From positions 496,001-560,000 of the forward strand of contig CATNEN010000008.1 of NCBI GenBank assembly GCA_950097015.1: a stretch of DNA of 64,000 bases, in the 5' to 3' direction. This stretch comes from Macrostomum hystrix. Lineage: Eukaryota; Platyhelminthes; Macrostomidae. Made by a program: the position numbers and the translations under genes. Below the pieces are notes generated by a model. The model saw nothing but the letters and a program-made list of their open reading frames with translations. It was not told the DNA's origin and ran no database searches. Positions 48,738 to 60,300 of this stretch are shown here, one piece after another (within the stretch, counting starts at the first letter, position 1; every line of letters starts with the position of its first letter).

Positions 48738-49266
48738 CTGCACCGAGCAATCCCAGAGAGAGCTATAGAATTTAAAAATGCTATATTATTGTGTTGCTAT
48801 GGGCAACGACAATTCAGTGTCTGAATGGTACACCTGGTGCTACCCGATAGCTATTGGCAAAAGTGAGAATGAGAGAGAAAGCCCTTGGTTAATATTAGAC
48901 AAACACTGCAGCGGACTATGCTGTGCATGCGTCAACTACGTAGTGTGTAGGAGTTGTTTCCCTGCACTGTATGCTTCTCGTGTGGGGCATTTTGAGCTAT
49001 TGGAGTCAAGAACAGCTGACAATTGAGTTGAATCGCCATTGCGGTTAATGTAATTAGTCAGCTTTCAAACCAGGAGCTTTACCCACTCGTCTTTATTTGA
49101 TTTGCTGCGAGAAAGAAATAGAGTTTCGGATGTGGAATCTGGGTTAGTTTTGTCACAATTCCTGATTATCTACATCTTTCTACACTTTTTGGTGTTTTAC
49201 GTTCGTAGCTCGTAATTAAAAAAGTAAAATGGGTTTTCTTTTCGAGGTCATATACTCGTAAAATAG

Positions 49267-49930
49267 GTACTGTGGCTCTTCGAAGGTCGTTTCCAAGAGG
49301 TACTGTGGCTCTTCGAAGGTCGTTTCCAAGAGGTACTGTGGCTCTTCGAAGGTCGTTTCCAAGAGGTACTGTGGCTATTCGAAGGTCGTTTCCAAGAGGT
49401 ACTGTGGCTATTCGAAGGTCGTTTCCAAGAGGTACTGTGGCTCTTCGAAGGTCATTTCCAAGAGGTACTGTGGCTCTTCGAAGGTCGTTTCCAAGAGGTA
49501 CTGTGGCTATTCGAAGGTCGTTTCCAAGAGGTACTGTGGCTATTCGAAGGTCGTTTCCAAGAGGTACTGTGGCTCTTCGAAGGTCGTTTCCAAGAGGTAC
49601 TGTGGCTCTTCGAAGGTCATTTCCAAGAGGTACTGTGGCTCTTCGAAGGTCATTTCCAAGAGGTACTGTGGCTATTCGAAGGTCGTTTCCAAGAGGTACT
49701 GTGGCTATTCGAAGGTCGTTTCCAAGACGTACTGTGGCTCTTCGAAGGTCGTTTCCAAGAGGTACTGTGGCTCTTCGAAGGTCGTTTCCAAGAGGTACTG
49801 TGGCTATTCGAAGGTCGTTTCCAAGAGGTACTGTGGCTCTTCGAAGGTCGTTTCCAAGAGGTACTGTGGCTCTTCGAAGGTCGTTTCCAAGAGGTACTGT
49901 GGCTCTTCGAAGGTCGTTTCCAAGGCCTGG
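49267..49930. repeat. Minisatellite, 33-bp unit, 20 copies with higher-order pattern
   Basis: The unit is 'ggctcttcgaaggtcgtttc' followed by 'caagaggtactgt'. Two unit types, 'ctcttcg' and 'ctattcg', alternate in blocks of two or three, mostly two of one then two or three of the other. A 220-codon frame stays open (33 bp is 11 codons). I found no evidence of expression. Confidence 0.95.
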
Positions 49931-52900
49931 GACTCTTTGTAAGTAATTTACAAGACAATTTGTTACTCTGTAAAGGTATAATAGTTTCCAAGAGTTACTG
50001 TCGCAAGATTTTAGCCGACTATCGGAACAAGGTTCTGAGTTCGATTCTGAATCCTCGTCGCCAAATGATGCGTTTTTAAAGGCCCTTTTTGATTAGTCAG
50101 AGGTTAGTCAACAATCGCTTTTTCTAGCCAATCGTGGATTTTTTTAATATCTATCTAAATCTTCTGAACTTAATTGTCTTCCTGGTACACGGCCAATTCT
50201 GATTTCCAGGCACACGCATTATGAATGATGGCGTATATCTGATGCAGTGCTCAATTCCAATCTATTATTTAATTAGAATGCTGCCTCGCCCCTTAGAAAC
50301 GGCCTCCGCCCCTTCCCATTCATCACAGACAATCTGTGCCAGTCTGCCTTGTCCATATTTTGAGAATCTACTCGTACTGATCGATTATCAGCGGAGATGC
50401 TGAATGCAGTTGGCCCAGCAGAGAGAGCCATCTCTGTAAAACATCTCAATAAATCTCTTACATAGCTAGCATTGTTTTTTGTCGAGTCGGAGAATAAAAG
50501 GTAACTGGCAGCAAAAAAATGCAGGACGACACACGATAATCGCACTCAAGCTCCAAAGATTCCAGAGTGCATTGCTCACTATTGTGGTCTGAGTCTGAAA
50601 ACCAAGAAACTCAATATCAGTGCCCGACAATTAAACTGACAATGTACGCTTCAGTTGTATATATAAAATAGTATAGGTGCAGTGTAGAGAAATTAACAAT
50701 ACTAATAATGTTGTGCAAACTACTTCTCGCTGTGATTTATAATGCGAGTATGACTAGGCTCTAAGCAATACAGACTGGCGCAAAATTACTGGGCCCAGTA
50801 TATCACTGGTGGGTGGCATACTGAGGCCTCATAAAGTGGAGAATGAAATCGTCTCTGGCATGGCCGGCAAGAAGGAGAGGGAAAGAGAGGGGAGAAAAAA
50901 AAGGGAAATCCCGTGCCTCCCATGATGAGATTAGGGCTGGCCTTTATCCCAACTGTTAGGGCATCAATGGGATTGCCAGGATTTAGCGTCTGGCCCCGCC
51001 CCAGGCCTTCAAAACATTACTGCCACAGCCTGCCTGTATGCACTCCTGCAACCTATGAGCAATAATCAGTTCCAGATCCCCATAATCCTACTGTTAGTAG
51101 ACTGCATCGGTTCTGACTCCACAGATATTAGCTTGCCAGAAAAAATTGCCTTGAAACTTAATTAGCGGCCCGTGAGTCACTTGAGACCTTGAATCATGAG
51201 GCAGTAGCAAAAGCAAATATTATTTAATTATATTCCGGCTGCCAACCAGCAGGGATTAGGCTTGACCGGCACAGACCGGCTATACTCCAGGCCGCATCTT
51301 GTACAGCAGTCAGATTTTGACAACGCCTCACTCAAAAATTGAAACGTACTTTGCAAAACTTAGTTACTCTCATAGACGGATTCACGCGAGCAAGAAAAAT
51401 TATGGCTTCTATTCTAAGCCAATCTTTCTTAGAAAGCGCATGATTGTCTCGTAATCTTGTTCATATCGAACCACATCAAATGCCACCATTATTCGTTCAT
51501 AAACACAGCAGTTGCTTCTCTTTGTCGCAGATTTTTTTATCCACTGGAGTCCAGACAGTCACTGACTTATTTCCATATTTGAAAATTATAGCTGTGATAC
51601 AGCCTCCACATCGCTGAGATGTGAAGTGTTGTGGGGAGATGGTAGCTAACAGAGGCAGATACAGCAATGGCAATCCCACTGGTTGCTCACAAACAACTCC
51701 ACGCGCGGCCCCCTACCAGTTTCCAACCAGCCGCTATAGCTCCCTGAAAATCCAAATTGTGCGCCAGAATGAAGGCGCGGAACTATTGTAATAGCACTCT
51801 ATATAGGCTTGAGTTGGGCAGGTCCGAACAGCTAGACTCCATGAATTATTTAGCAGCAGCCAGGGACGCACTGCTGCCCTTCTCTCCCTGTCTCTATATT
51901 CCTCTGTAGAGGATGAAAAGTGGGAAGGGAGAATGAGCATTGTGGGTTAGAGACGCTGTGTGCCCACAAACAGACGACGGGGTGGAACCAGTTCTCCCAG
52001 TTTGAGACAATCAGGCGGTTGGCAGGGGCCGATGTGAAGGTTACATGCGACGGAATTAAGGGCCTGGTCTGGGAGTCTGGCATCAGGTTTTAGAAAACTG
52101 GTGCCAATGTCGATGCTAACGTCGGTGCCATGAGCAGTTGTTATGGCAGCTCCTTAACAGGTCATGCACTCTGCTGGGTGTCTATTCTTACAGAACTGTG
52201 TAGACTTTGTTTCAACCTTGGCTTGAGGTTTAGACATTGTATGCATTTCCTTCTAGTCTGGTACACTTTTCTGCGGTTCGCCAAAGCCAGACTGGCTGAG
52301 TAATAGAAGGGAAGAGAACGATAGAGAATGGGAGACAGCGGCGCTAGCGTGTGGGCTGGGCGAATACACGGGGCATCACTCGTATTGATTTCGGGGAAAC
52401 CACACAACACACACACACACACGCACACACACACACACACGTGGGAAAAGGCTTTCAGTAAAGGAAGAAGGGATTGAAGAGTTGAGGGAGGTTGGAGGTC
52501 TCTTGCGAATCCTCTCACGGTTTGGGAGGCTTTGGCTTGGGGAGACGTCTGTCCTGCCAGCTCATTTCTGTTCCTCCTCTTACCCCCAGTCCCGCTCCCT
52601 TTCGCTGCTCCCCGGCAGAGGACCAGGGGATTTTCTCTCTTCTTTCTTCCCAGCTTCCAAGCCCCATCTTCTCTTCATTTTCCCATTTCTCCTGGCTTCT
52701 CGTCCCCTTTCTCTACTTTTAGTCCTCCTTCTCCTTTCTCGTCGTCTCCTTTGCATGATGGGAAATGTTCCCCGGAATGCTATCGCCACACTGTGTCCAC
52801 AGCGACAGTTGCTACCCGGTTTCTTCCTGGCTGCACCTGACCTTTAGCCTCAAATCCCAGATCCCAGAGCTTAGTTGATGATTTCTTGACTTGTCTCTTT

Positions 52901-53009
52901 AGGCTCGAAAGATGGATGCTAAGGCATTGAGGGGTTATTACTGGGCATAGCTGAGTTGATTCAGCGCGAGCAAGTAGATGGGTGGATGAGTAGATGAGTA
53001 GATGAGAGG
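49931..53009. other. Gene-free stretch with a CA dinucleotide tract
   Basis: A CA/TG microsatellite lies at 52403-52441. A tRNA-like B-box word 'gagttcgattct' occurs at 50037 next to 'ccaaatgatg', perhaps a SINE relic. No exon recognised. Confidence 0.4.
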
Positions 53010-53585
53010 AGATCACAGTCTACATTGTGATGGAGGGGAGATCGCAGTTTCCATTGTGATGGAGGGGAGATCGCAGTTTCCATTGTGATGGAGGGAGATC
53101 GCAGTTTCCATTGTGATGGAGGGGAGATCACAGTCTCCATTGTGATGGAGGGGAGATCACAGTCTCCATTTGATGGAGGGGAGATCACAGTCTCCATTGT
53201 GATGGAGGGGAGATCACAGTCTCCATTGTGATGGAGGGAGATCACAGTCTCCATTGTGATGGAGGGGAGATCACAGTCTCCATTGTGATGGAGGGAGATC
53301 ACAGTCTCCATTGTGATGGAGGGGAGATCACAGTCTCCATTGTGATGGAGGGAGATCACAGTCTCCATTGTGATGGAGGGGAGATCACAGTCTCCATTGT
53401 GATGGAGGGGAGATCGCAGTTTCCATTGTGATGGAGGGAGATCACAGTCTCCATTGTGATGGAGGGGAGATCACAGTCTCCATTGTGATGGAGGGGAGAT
53501 CACAGTCTCCATTGTGATGGAGGGGAGATCACAGTCTCCATTGTGATGGAGGGAGATCACAGTCTCCATTGTGATGGAGAAGAGA
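53010..53585. repeat. Hairpin-forming minisatellite, 28-29-bp unit, about 20 copies
   Basis: The unit is 'ggagatcacagtctccattg' followed by 'tgatggagg'. Each unit holds two overlapping inverted repeats: GGAGA/TCTCC with a 6-base loop, and CTCCAT/ATGGAG with a 4-base loop. 'agggag' and 'aggggag' variants change the period between 28 and 29. Confidence 0.95.
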
Positions 53586-54301
53586 CCACAGTTCATTTTA
53601 TAAATAATACCCTGAAGTCGCGAGGATCCAAGCGTACTAATAAAACATCCCTGGCTCTATACAGCACGAAGGCTCAGCGCAATGAGCAAGCAGAGGGCAG
53701 TGGGTGCCGTCAGATTAGACTGGCACTGGTGCTCAAATCCATACTCGGAGGCGACAGCTGTGCTCATCTGGCCTCATTTGCATCCACTAGCGCAGCCAGG
53801 CTCTCTCGCAAACATCGACTAAACTATCATTCTTCCTACTGTCCCATGACTGCCTATTATTTCCCGATCACGGCCTTCACTTTGCCATTTACTGGCTCTT
53901 GACGGGGTAGAAATTGGTGACATGAGGACTGCACTGGGCCACAGCTAGAGAAGCCGGTGGGTAGGGAAGGGTAGCCCGAGGTAGGCAGATCACATGTGGG
54001 TGTTGTGTGTGGGGCAACGCATAGTTTGGCCAGTGTTTTAGCTGCTTTTGAAGCACTGGTGGCGACTCAGTGGGACCGCGAGAGCGAAGCGGAGGGGAGC
54101 CTAAAGGAGGGTTGGGGGGTGGTTAAAACTAAAAGAGGGACAGACACAAGCTGCAGGACTTCAGGTCCGCTATTTTGGCGTAGAGCTGCTGGGGTTGGTA
54201 GCAATAAGTGTACTCTGAATTTTTGGCCCAAGAGCCAGCTCACTTTCCCCCTCTGGGCATAGGCAAAATACACGCGCGGACACTAGAGGCAAAGCAAGCT
54301 G

Positions 54302-54311
54302 ATTGGCCAAT
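54302..54311. promoter_or_regulatory. Palindromic double CCAAT box upstream of the calcium channel gene
   Basis: ATTGGCCAAT, two CCAAT cores sharing one palindrome, lies 84 bp upstream of the channel ATG. CCAAT boxes are bound by NF-Y near many animal promoters; activity here is inferred from position. Confidence 0.4.
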
Positions 54312-54394
54312 GCGGTCTCCCCGTTTCAGACGCGGCGGAGGTTGGGAGAAGCCTCCGAGCCCAACCCCTCCGCCTCCATCGTTCCGTGGTCGAC

Positions 54395-57300
54395 ATGAAC
54401 AGTCACGGCGGCGGACGCAGCGGCGGCGGTGGCGGAAGTAGCGGCAGCAGAAGCGGCGGTCAGTCAACAGCAGTTCGCAGCGGTTCGCAGCACCAGCTAG
54501 TTCAACATCCGCGTCAGCGTTCGAAGGACTCGACAGCGGCCTCTTCTGTTGCAAACTCGGAGCCCGCACCAGCGGACGCGGCTGTTGGCAGCAATAGACA
54601 ACGTCAGACCGGCGCTGGCAGCGATGCCAGAGGTGCTAATCGTCCCCGCGAAGCACTGCGCCAGCAGCAGTCGCAGCATCAGCCGCAGTCAGCGCAGGAA
54701 TGCCAGCACCAGCAGCGGGCTGCACTGAGCAGGCCTGGCCAGCAGGTGCACAAACAGGTGCAGATCAACCCGAACCCCTCCTACGCGGCTCAAGATAATG
54801 CCCGGCCAACCCCGCAAGGCGGCGTCGCCAGCACCCTAGGATCGCTGAGCGGTCCGGGCCACTCAAACGACCTCATGTCGGTGGCGATGACTGCGCTCCT
54901 GGCGCAGAACCAGGCCAAGAAAACTGGCGCCAGGCCGGTGCGCACGGAGCCGAGGGACAAGCGGCCAAACCGGGTGCTGTTCTGCCTGACCATTAACAAC
55001 CCCATCAGGAAGATTATCATCAAGTTTGTCGACTGGAAGTGAGTCTCGCTTGGTTGTTCAATCTATGAGTATTTTGCGGTGCATTAAAAAAATTACTCAG
55101 AGATTCCTAGTTGCTCGACTCCAGAATCTTGCTTTTACTCTCGCATTTACAGGAGCTAAACCTGCTCTTTTGATTTCCAGGCGAGGGAACTAAAAGATAG
55201 CTTTTTGTCCAGTGTTTGAATCTGACCATAATTTGGCCCACTGACCCCAGTCAGCAACAGGTAGAAACGAATTTCACACTTGGCCTGCCGCCGCACGCTA
55301 GCAAACATTGTAGCCTGGTACAGACAAACTTCAGGGTTGGTAGGCTCTACTTTATTCGATAAATCGACATTCATCAGGCTTCTTCTGCCTGCTTTCATGG
55401 CACGCTTGGCTGGGCCAAAATCCTTGCGTGCTGTGAAATTCTCGGAGATAATGATAGTTTGGCTAGGCGAAACCCGCAACCCAACTGAGCAGGTGACACT
55501 GCTCAGAGGAGCGAGAGAATGTGGGCCTGTGTGAGCGCATTCCTGTCGATAGAGCAAGACTGAGGAGATGACTGACAAGTCCAACGGAGTCCCGATTGAT
55601 TAGAATGGTTCGGCTTCACTGCTGGCAGTTACACGAGTTCCGTTTGAGAGCAAAAGTGCATTTCTCGGCAATCTGTGCCAAATGCCTTGCAGATTATTAA
55701 ATGAGGCGAGAATTCATGTTTCGTGTTGATTTCGTTGTATTTCTTCAGAGACTCCTGAATCATCATTGTGCACCCCTGCTTAGAGCGATTTGCATAGATC
55801 GGGCGCAACCCCACGCCATCTAACCGAGTAGTCGCTCCGTGAGCACACTCCACTCAAAACTGCTGAGTGCCTGACATCACGGCGGAATGATTTAATTCGC
55901 CAGCAGAGCTACTGGGAGTATCTGCTGCGAGAGTCTTGGCTCCAGCTAGCGGAGCGAGTGCTAGAACCACAAGGGAAAGGGGAGGTTTTGGGGCGGTCGA
56001 GCCGGCCCTAACCGAATTTCCGCTCCCAGAATCGCGCCCCCAGCACAATCGGCCAATCTGATGCGCGACCAGACTTTTTGGCAAACAAACGCCCACACGC
56101 AGAGGGGTCTCCCGTGAGGCCTCAGCTCCCCCTTATCCATCCCTTTTCTCCTTCTTCTCTGGGCATGCCAATCACTGCTTGCATTCTATCATGGGGGAGC
56201 AGTGCTACCCGCCTCAAACTTTCTCTCCCTTCTCTAGATTTCTCTGTGAAACTTGCTCAAATGCAGCCTCTCGAAACTGGCGCACTGCGTTTGTTGTTGC
56301 CTCTGTGCCTACACAGGAATTTATTATCGCAGTTGAAAACCAAATGGCACTAATAAAATGTTTCGCCATCCAGGAAAATATTAACTACTCAAGAAAGGGA
56401 AGCACATGTTGAGCATTTTCTTGCAATCATAATTGGCAGGAAAAACATGTTTCCCTTGTGCTGAGAGGAGAGCAACGAGTTATTAATGCATTCTGAACGC
56501 GACTCAGATTGGGACACAGAAGATTTGGCCCAGAGTCTAATTAACCAGTCGCCGTTGCCACTGTAGGTGAATTCTTATAAACTGAGCTATAGTCCCGCGG
56601 TCGGACCAAACAATGGGTGGCCAGACCGCTAAACATTAGCTTAGTCCTGACTAATTGACCTCCGATATGCAAAGGGCGCAGGAATCCGACAGAATGGCGA
56701 CAGAAATGAGAGGGAAGAAATTAGAGTAATAGGATCCACCAGGGAAAGTTGAGCAAAGCACAATGCTCTTCGGGGGCCGCAACGGCTGTACTCAACACAT
56801 TGCCGAATTAACAGGGTGGATATACCAGCTTATACCAGTTAAGCTTGTTGAATAGTGTCTAGCCTAGCGGGTAGGTCTTCGGACTCATGACTTTCTCATC
56901 GTCAGGCAGTGTACACTCTGACTGTGCCTTGGAGGTTGGCCCTGAAGGACGTAAATTGCACGACAAGCCCCCAAGCCTTCTCTTCGAGGCTAGGCCCCAA
57001 ATGAATGTGGTCTCACCGTGGAATCGAGCTCAGGGACATTGGTGCGAGAGGCAGACGCGTTAACCGCTCTGCCACTCACCCTCAGCGTAACAGCATCAAC
57101 AAGGGTTAGAAATTTGGGTGGGTGTGCCATCAGTGCACGGACTGTACAGCCGTTCGAAACCTTTGGAATCTGCGCTGACTTTCTCTTCGTCAGGAAGTCT
57201 GCAATCTTACTGCGCCTTGGCGGGTTGTCCGGTCCATTAAACGACCGCTTCAAAGCCTTCATTGAAACCCCATTAGTTCTGAAACTATAGTGTTCTTCCC

Positions 57301-60300
57301 CGCGGATTCGGACTAAGAGACCTTCACGCCCCCTAAACCCATGGCTTAGCTGGCTTGGTAGCTTTTACAAGTTGCAGCTTGAGCTTCAATACGTCTTACC
57401 TAACACTGTGGAGGTCATGGGCTCGCATCAACTCAATTCTGCCGCTATAGCAACTTACAGAATGAAGTACGAGTATAAACAAAAGAAGCAGTATATAATT
57501 GCATATTTTCATATACGACTTTGTGGGCCTTTTTCAGACATTTTTTTGGCTACCTTGACATGCCAGTGAGTGGCTATTAGGACGAACTAAAATAATATGT
57601 CCACAAAATCTCTTTTCTCGACCTCCCTTCCTGCCTCACTGCACTTCACCTGTTTGATCCCCAGAATAGATTAAGCACTCGATTCTCCCAAGAGCATTCT
57701 GCCAATCTAGGAGCATGCCAGACTGCCCGCCTACAGGCTGCTAATGAACCGGATGAGAGCTCTGTCTAAGAAGACCGAGCTCTTTTGTTGTGGTCTCGCA
57801 GGCTGAGACATCCGGCTTCCACAGTGTGGGCAGACATCGAATACAGAAATTTATATGGCATTTTGCTAACCTAAAAGCGGATATAGAGCTTAATATGCCA
57901 TTGTTTCCATGCTAATCTTTCTGCACAAGATGGCCATTGTGAATTCATGAGCTCAGAGAGAGCCATACAACAGGAGCTGCTGAGCTCATAGAGAGCCATA
58001 CAACAGGAGCTGCTGAGCTCATAGAGAGCCACACAACAGGAGCTGCTGAGCTCATAGAGAGCCACACAACAGGAGCTGCTGAGCTCATAGAGAGCCATAC
58101 AACAGGAGCTGCTGAGCTCATAGAGAGCCACACAACAGGAGCTGCTGAGCTCATAGAGAGCCATACAACAGGAGCTGCTGAGCTCATAGAGAGCCACACA
58201 ACAGGAGCTGCTGAGCTCATAGAGAGCCATACAACAGGAGCTGCTAAGCTCATAGAGAGCCACACAACAGGAGCTGCTGAGCTCATAGAGAGCCACACAA
58301 CAGGAGCTGCTGAGCTCATAGAGAGCCACACAACAGGAGCTGCTGAGCTCATAGAGAGCCATACAACAGGAGCTGCTGAGCTCATAGAGAGCCATACAAC
58401 AGGAGCTGCTGAGCTCATAGAGAGCCATACAACAGGAGCTGCTGAGCTCATAGAGAGCCACACAACAGGAGCTGCTGAGCTCATAGAGAGCCACACAACA
58501 GGAGCTGCTGAGCTCATAGAGAGCCACACAACAGGAGCTGCTGAGCTCATAGAGAGCCACACAACAGGAGCTGCTCAGCTCATAGAGAGCCACACAACAG
58601 GAGCTGCTCAGCTCATAGAGAGCCACACAACAGGGGCTGCTGAGATTTTTATGCGCTACAATGAATTTCTCTGCAATGAAATAGATTTTATAAAATTCAA
58701 CCACTTACTCCTTGAAGCTAGTCAGACCAGTTGTTCGACCTTTTCAGCTAGCTGCTAATAGAACTTCAGCGCTTATCCACATCTTGATGAGTGCGTGTGA
58801 CTGGCACCCAGGGACAATTAAGTACTAAAGCCATTTCCATCCTGGAAATGATGTGTGCTGTGGCGCGTGAGCTCTTAAGCCAACAAAAAATGCCAAGTTT
58901 TATATTTTATTTATCGGCTAACCATGCAGTGAAGTGCTGCAAAAATGGAAGCGACAAATTTGTATTAGTAATCTACTGTGACTGCATTTGACATTGCGGC
59001 AGTGTGCACTATTCATTGGTCTATGGGAGCCGAGCCACAATAACTGGGAGCCGTCCTCTCCCATTTCCGCAATCGAACCAGCCTCCGTCTATCGCCAGCC
59101 ACCAGAAGCAGCCAGTTGTTGAAAAGGGCGTAGGCTTGAGTGGGTGATTATTGAACCAGCCTGGCCCGTTTGAGCTGGGGAAAAGTGGAACTTTAGAAAG
59201 CCGGAGAACTTATAAGGGCTGCGCGATGCAGAGCCGGAGAGGGAATAACTAATAGAGCATGTAAAATGTGAGTCGCAATTGACACACTGACCGCCCTAGC
59301 TTCCGCGTTGACACGGTTGACTTATTTGGTTTTTCGCGTGTCGTCTTTATTTTGAAATAATCGATCGAGAAATGCGCGAGATTAGCACAGAGATTAGCAC
59401 AGAGATTAGCACAATCGCTAAAACTTTTAATCCTACGCAGGCTATCCTAGAAATAGCTGAGGAATTAGTGAGAGAAGTTTGCGAAACGCCACATTATCTT
59501 TGAGCCTCTTATTAGCCTGTCTCTTTTAGGGTGTTCCGAGATGAGGAATGGCGAAGGCGATGGTTCTCTGGTTTGGTGTTTGTGTGTGGTAATAACTAGT
59601 AACCAATTTACTAGTTATTATTTACATAATACTTCATTATGATTGTACCTGCAAGTCGCGGGTATGGGCAGCAAAAAGGCAAATTTTCATACGGGTCTAT
59701 TGTCACTAATTGACCAGTTAAATGAGCCTTCAGATTCACTTCCAACGAACGAATTCAATTCCTCCAATCAAAAAGTTGTCGTCTGCAGCACAAGCTTAAT
59801 TTTGAGCAGTTCTCTCTTTAATTCGTTACTTTAGCATTTCGTTCCTTGATTTATTTTGAAATTTAACGTCTCACTCGATGTCGATGGCCCAACCGAATTA
59901 CCGACCGAAGGGACGAAGGCTTGGTTCCCCCTTTCAGTTGCATAAAATTTTCGCTGTGGGAAGGTTATATTAACTTAGGGAACAAAAATGAAGGCTCCCA
60001 TTGTGGAGCAGCTGACGAAATGGTCAGAAATAGGATGATTCTTTCGCCAGTCCCATTCTTTGGTCCGAGTCTCATGGGATACTCAGGCTAGTTAGTCTGC
60101 TTCAGACAAGAGAGGATGGCAGAGCAGAGCAGAGCAGAAAGCTTAGCTTAGCTTAGCGCCAACCTAAAGTGCATTTCTGTGCATTGACTGTCAAAACAAT
60201 TAAACAGATACTCTTAGATTGATTGATCGATTATTGGCGTATTGATGTATCATTGATATATCCATTGATAGTAGACAGCTGAAGCTCGTAGATAGACGGG

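Larger units (their letters stand above)
55039..57944. other. Calcium channel intron 1, left part
   Basis: Starts at the GTGAGT donor at 55039 and runs to the 33-bp minisatellite. Apart from the nested SINEs near 57000 it holds no recognisable exon. Confidence 0.7.

Noticed and set aside
50020-50075. Possible SINE relic after the 33-bp array
   Set aside because: Only a B-box word and 'ccaaatgatg' match; too short to assign.
57945-58645. CRISPR-like arrays (this and other tandem repeats)
   Set aside because: Units are contiguous without unique spacers, and the genome is animal.
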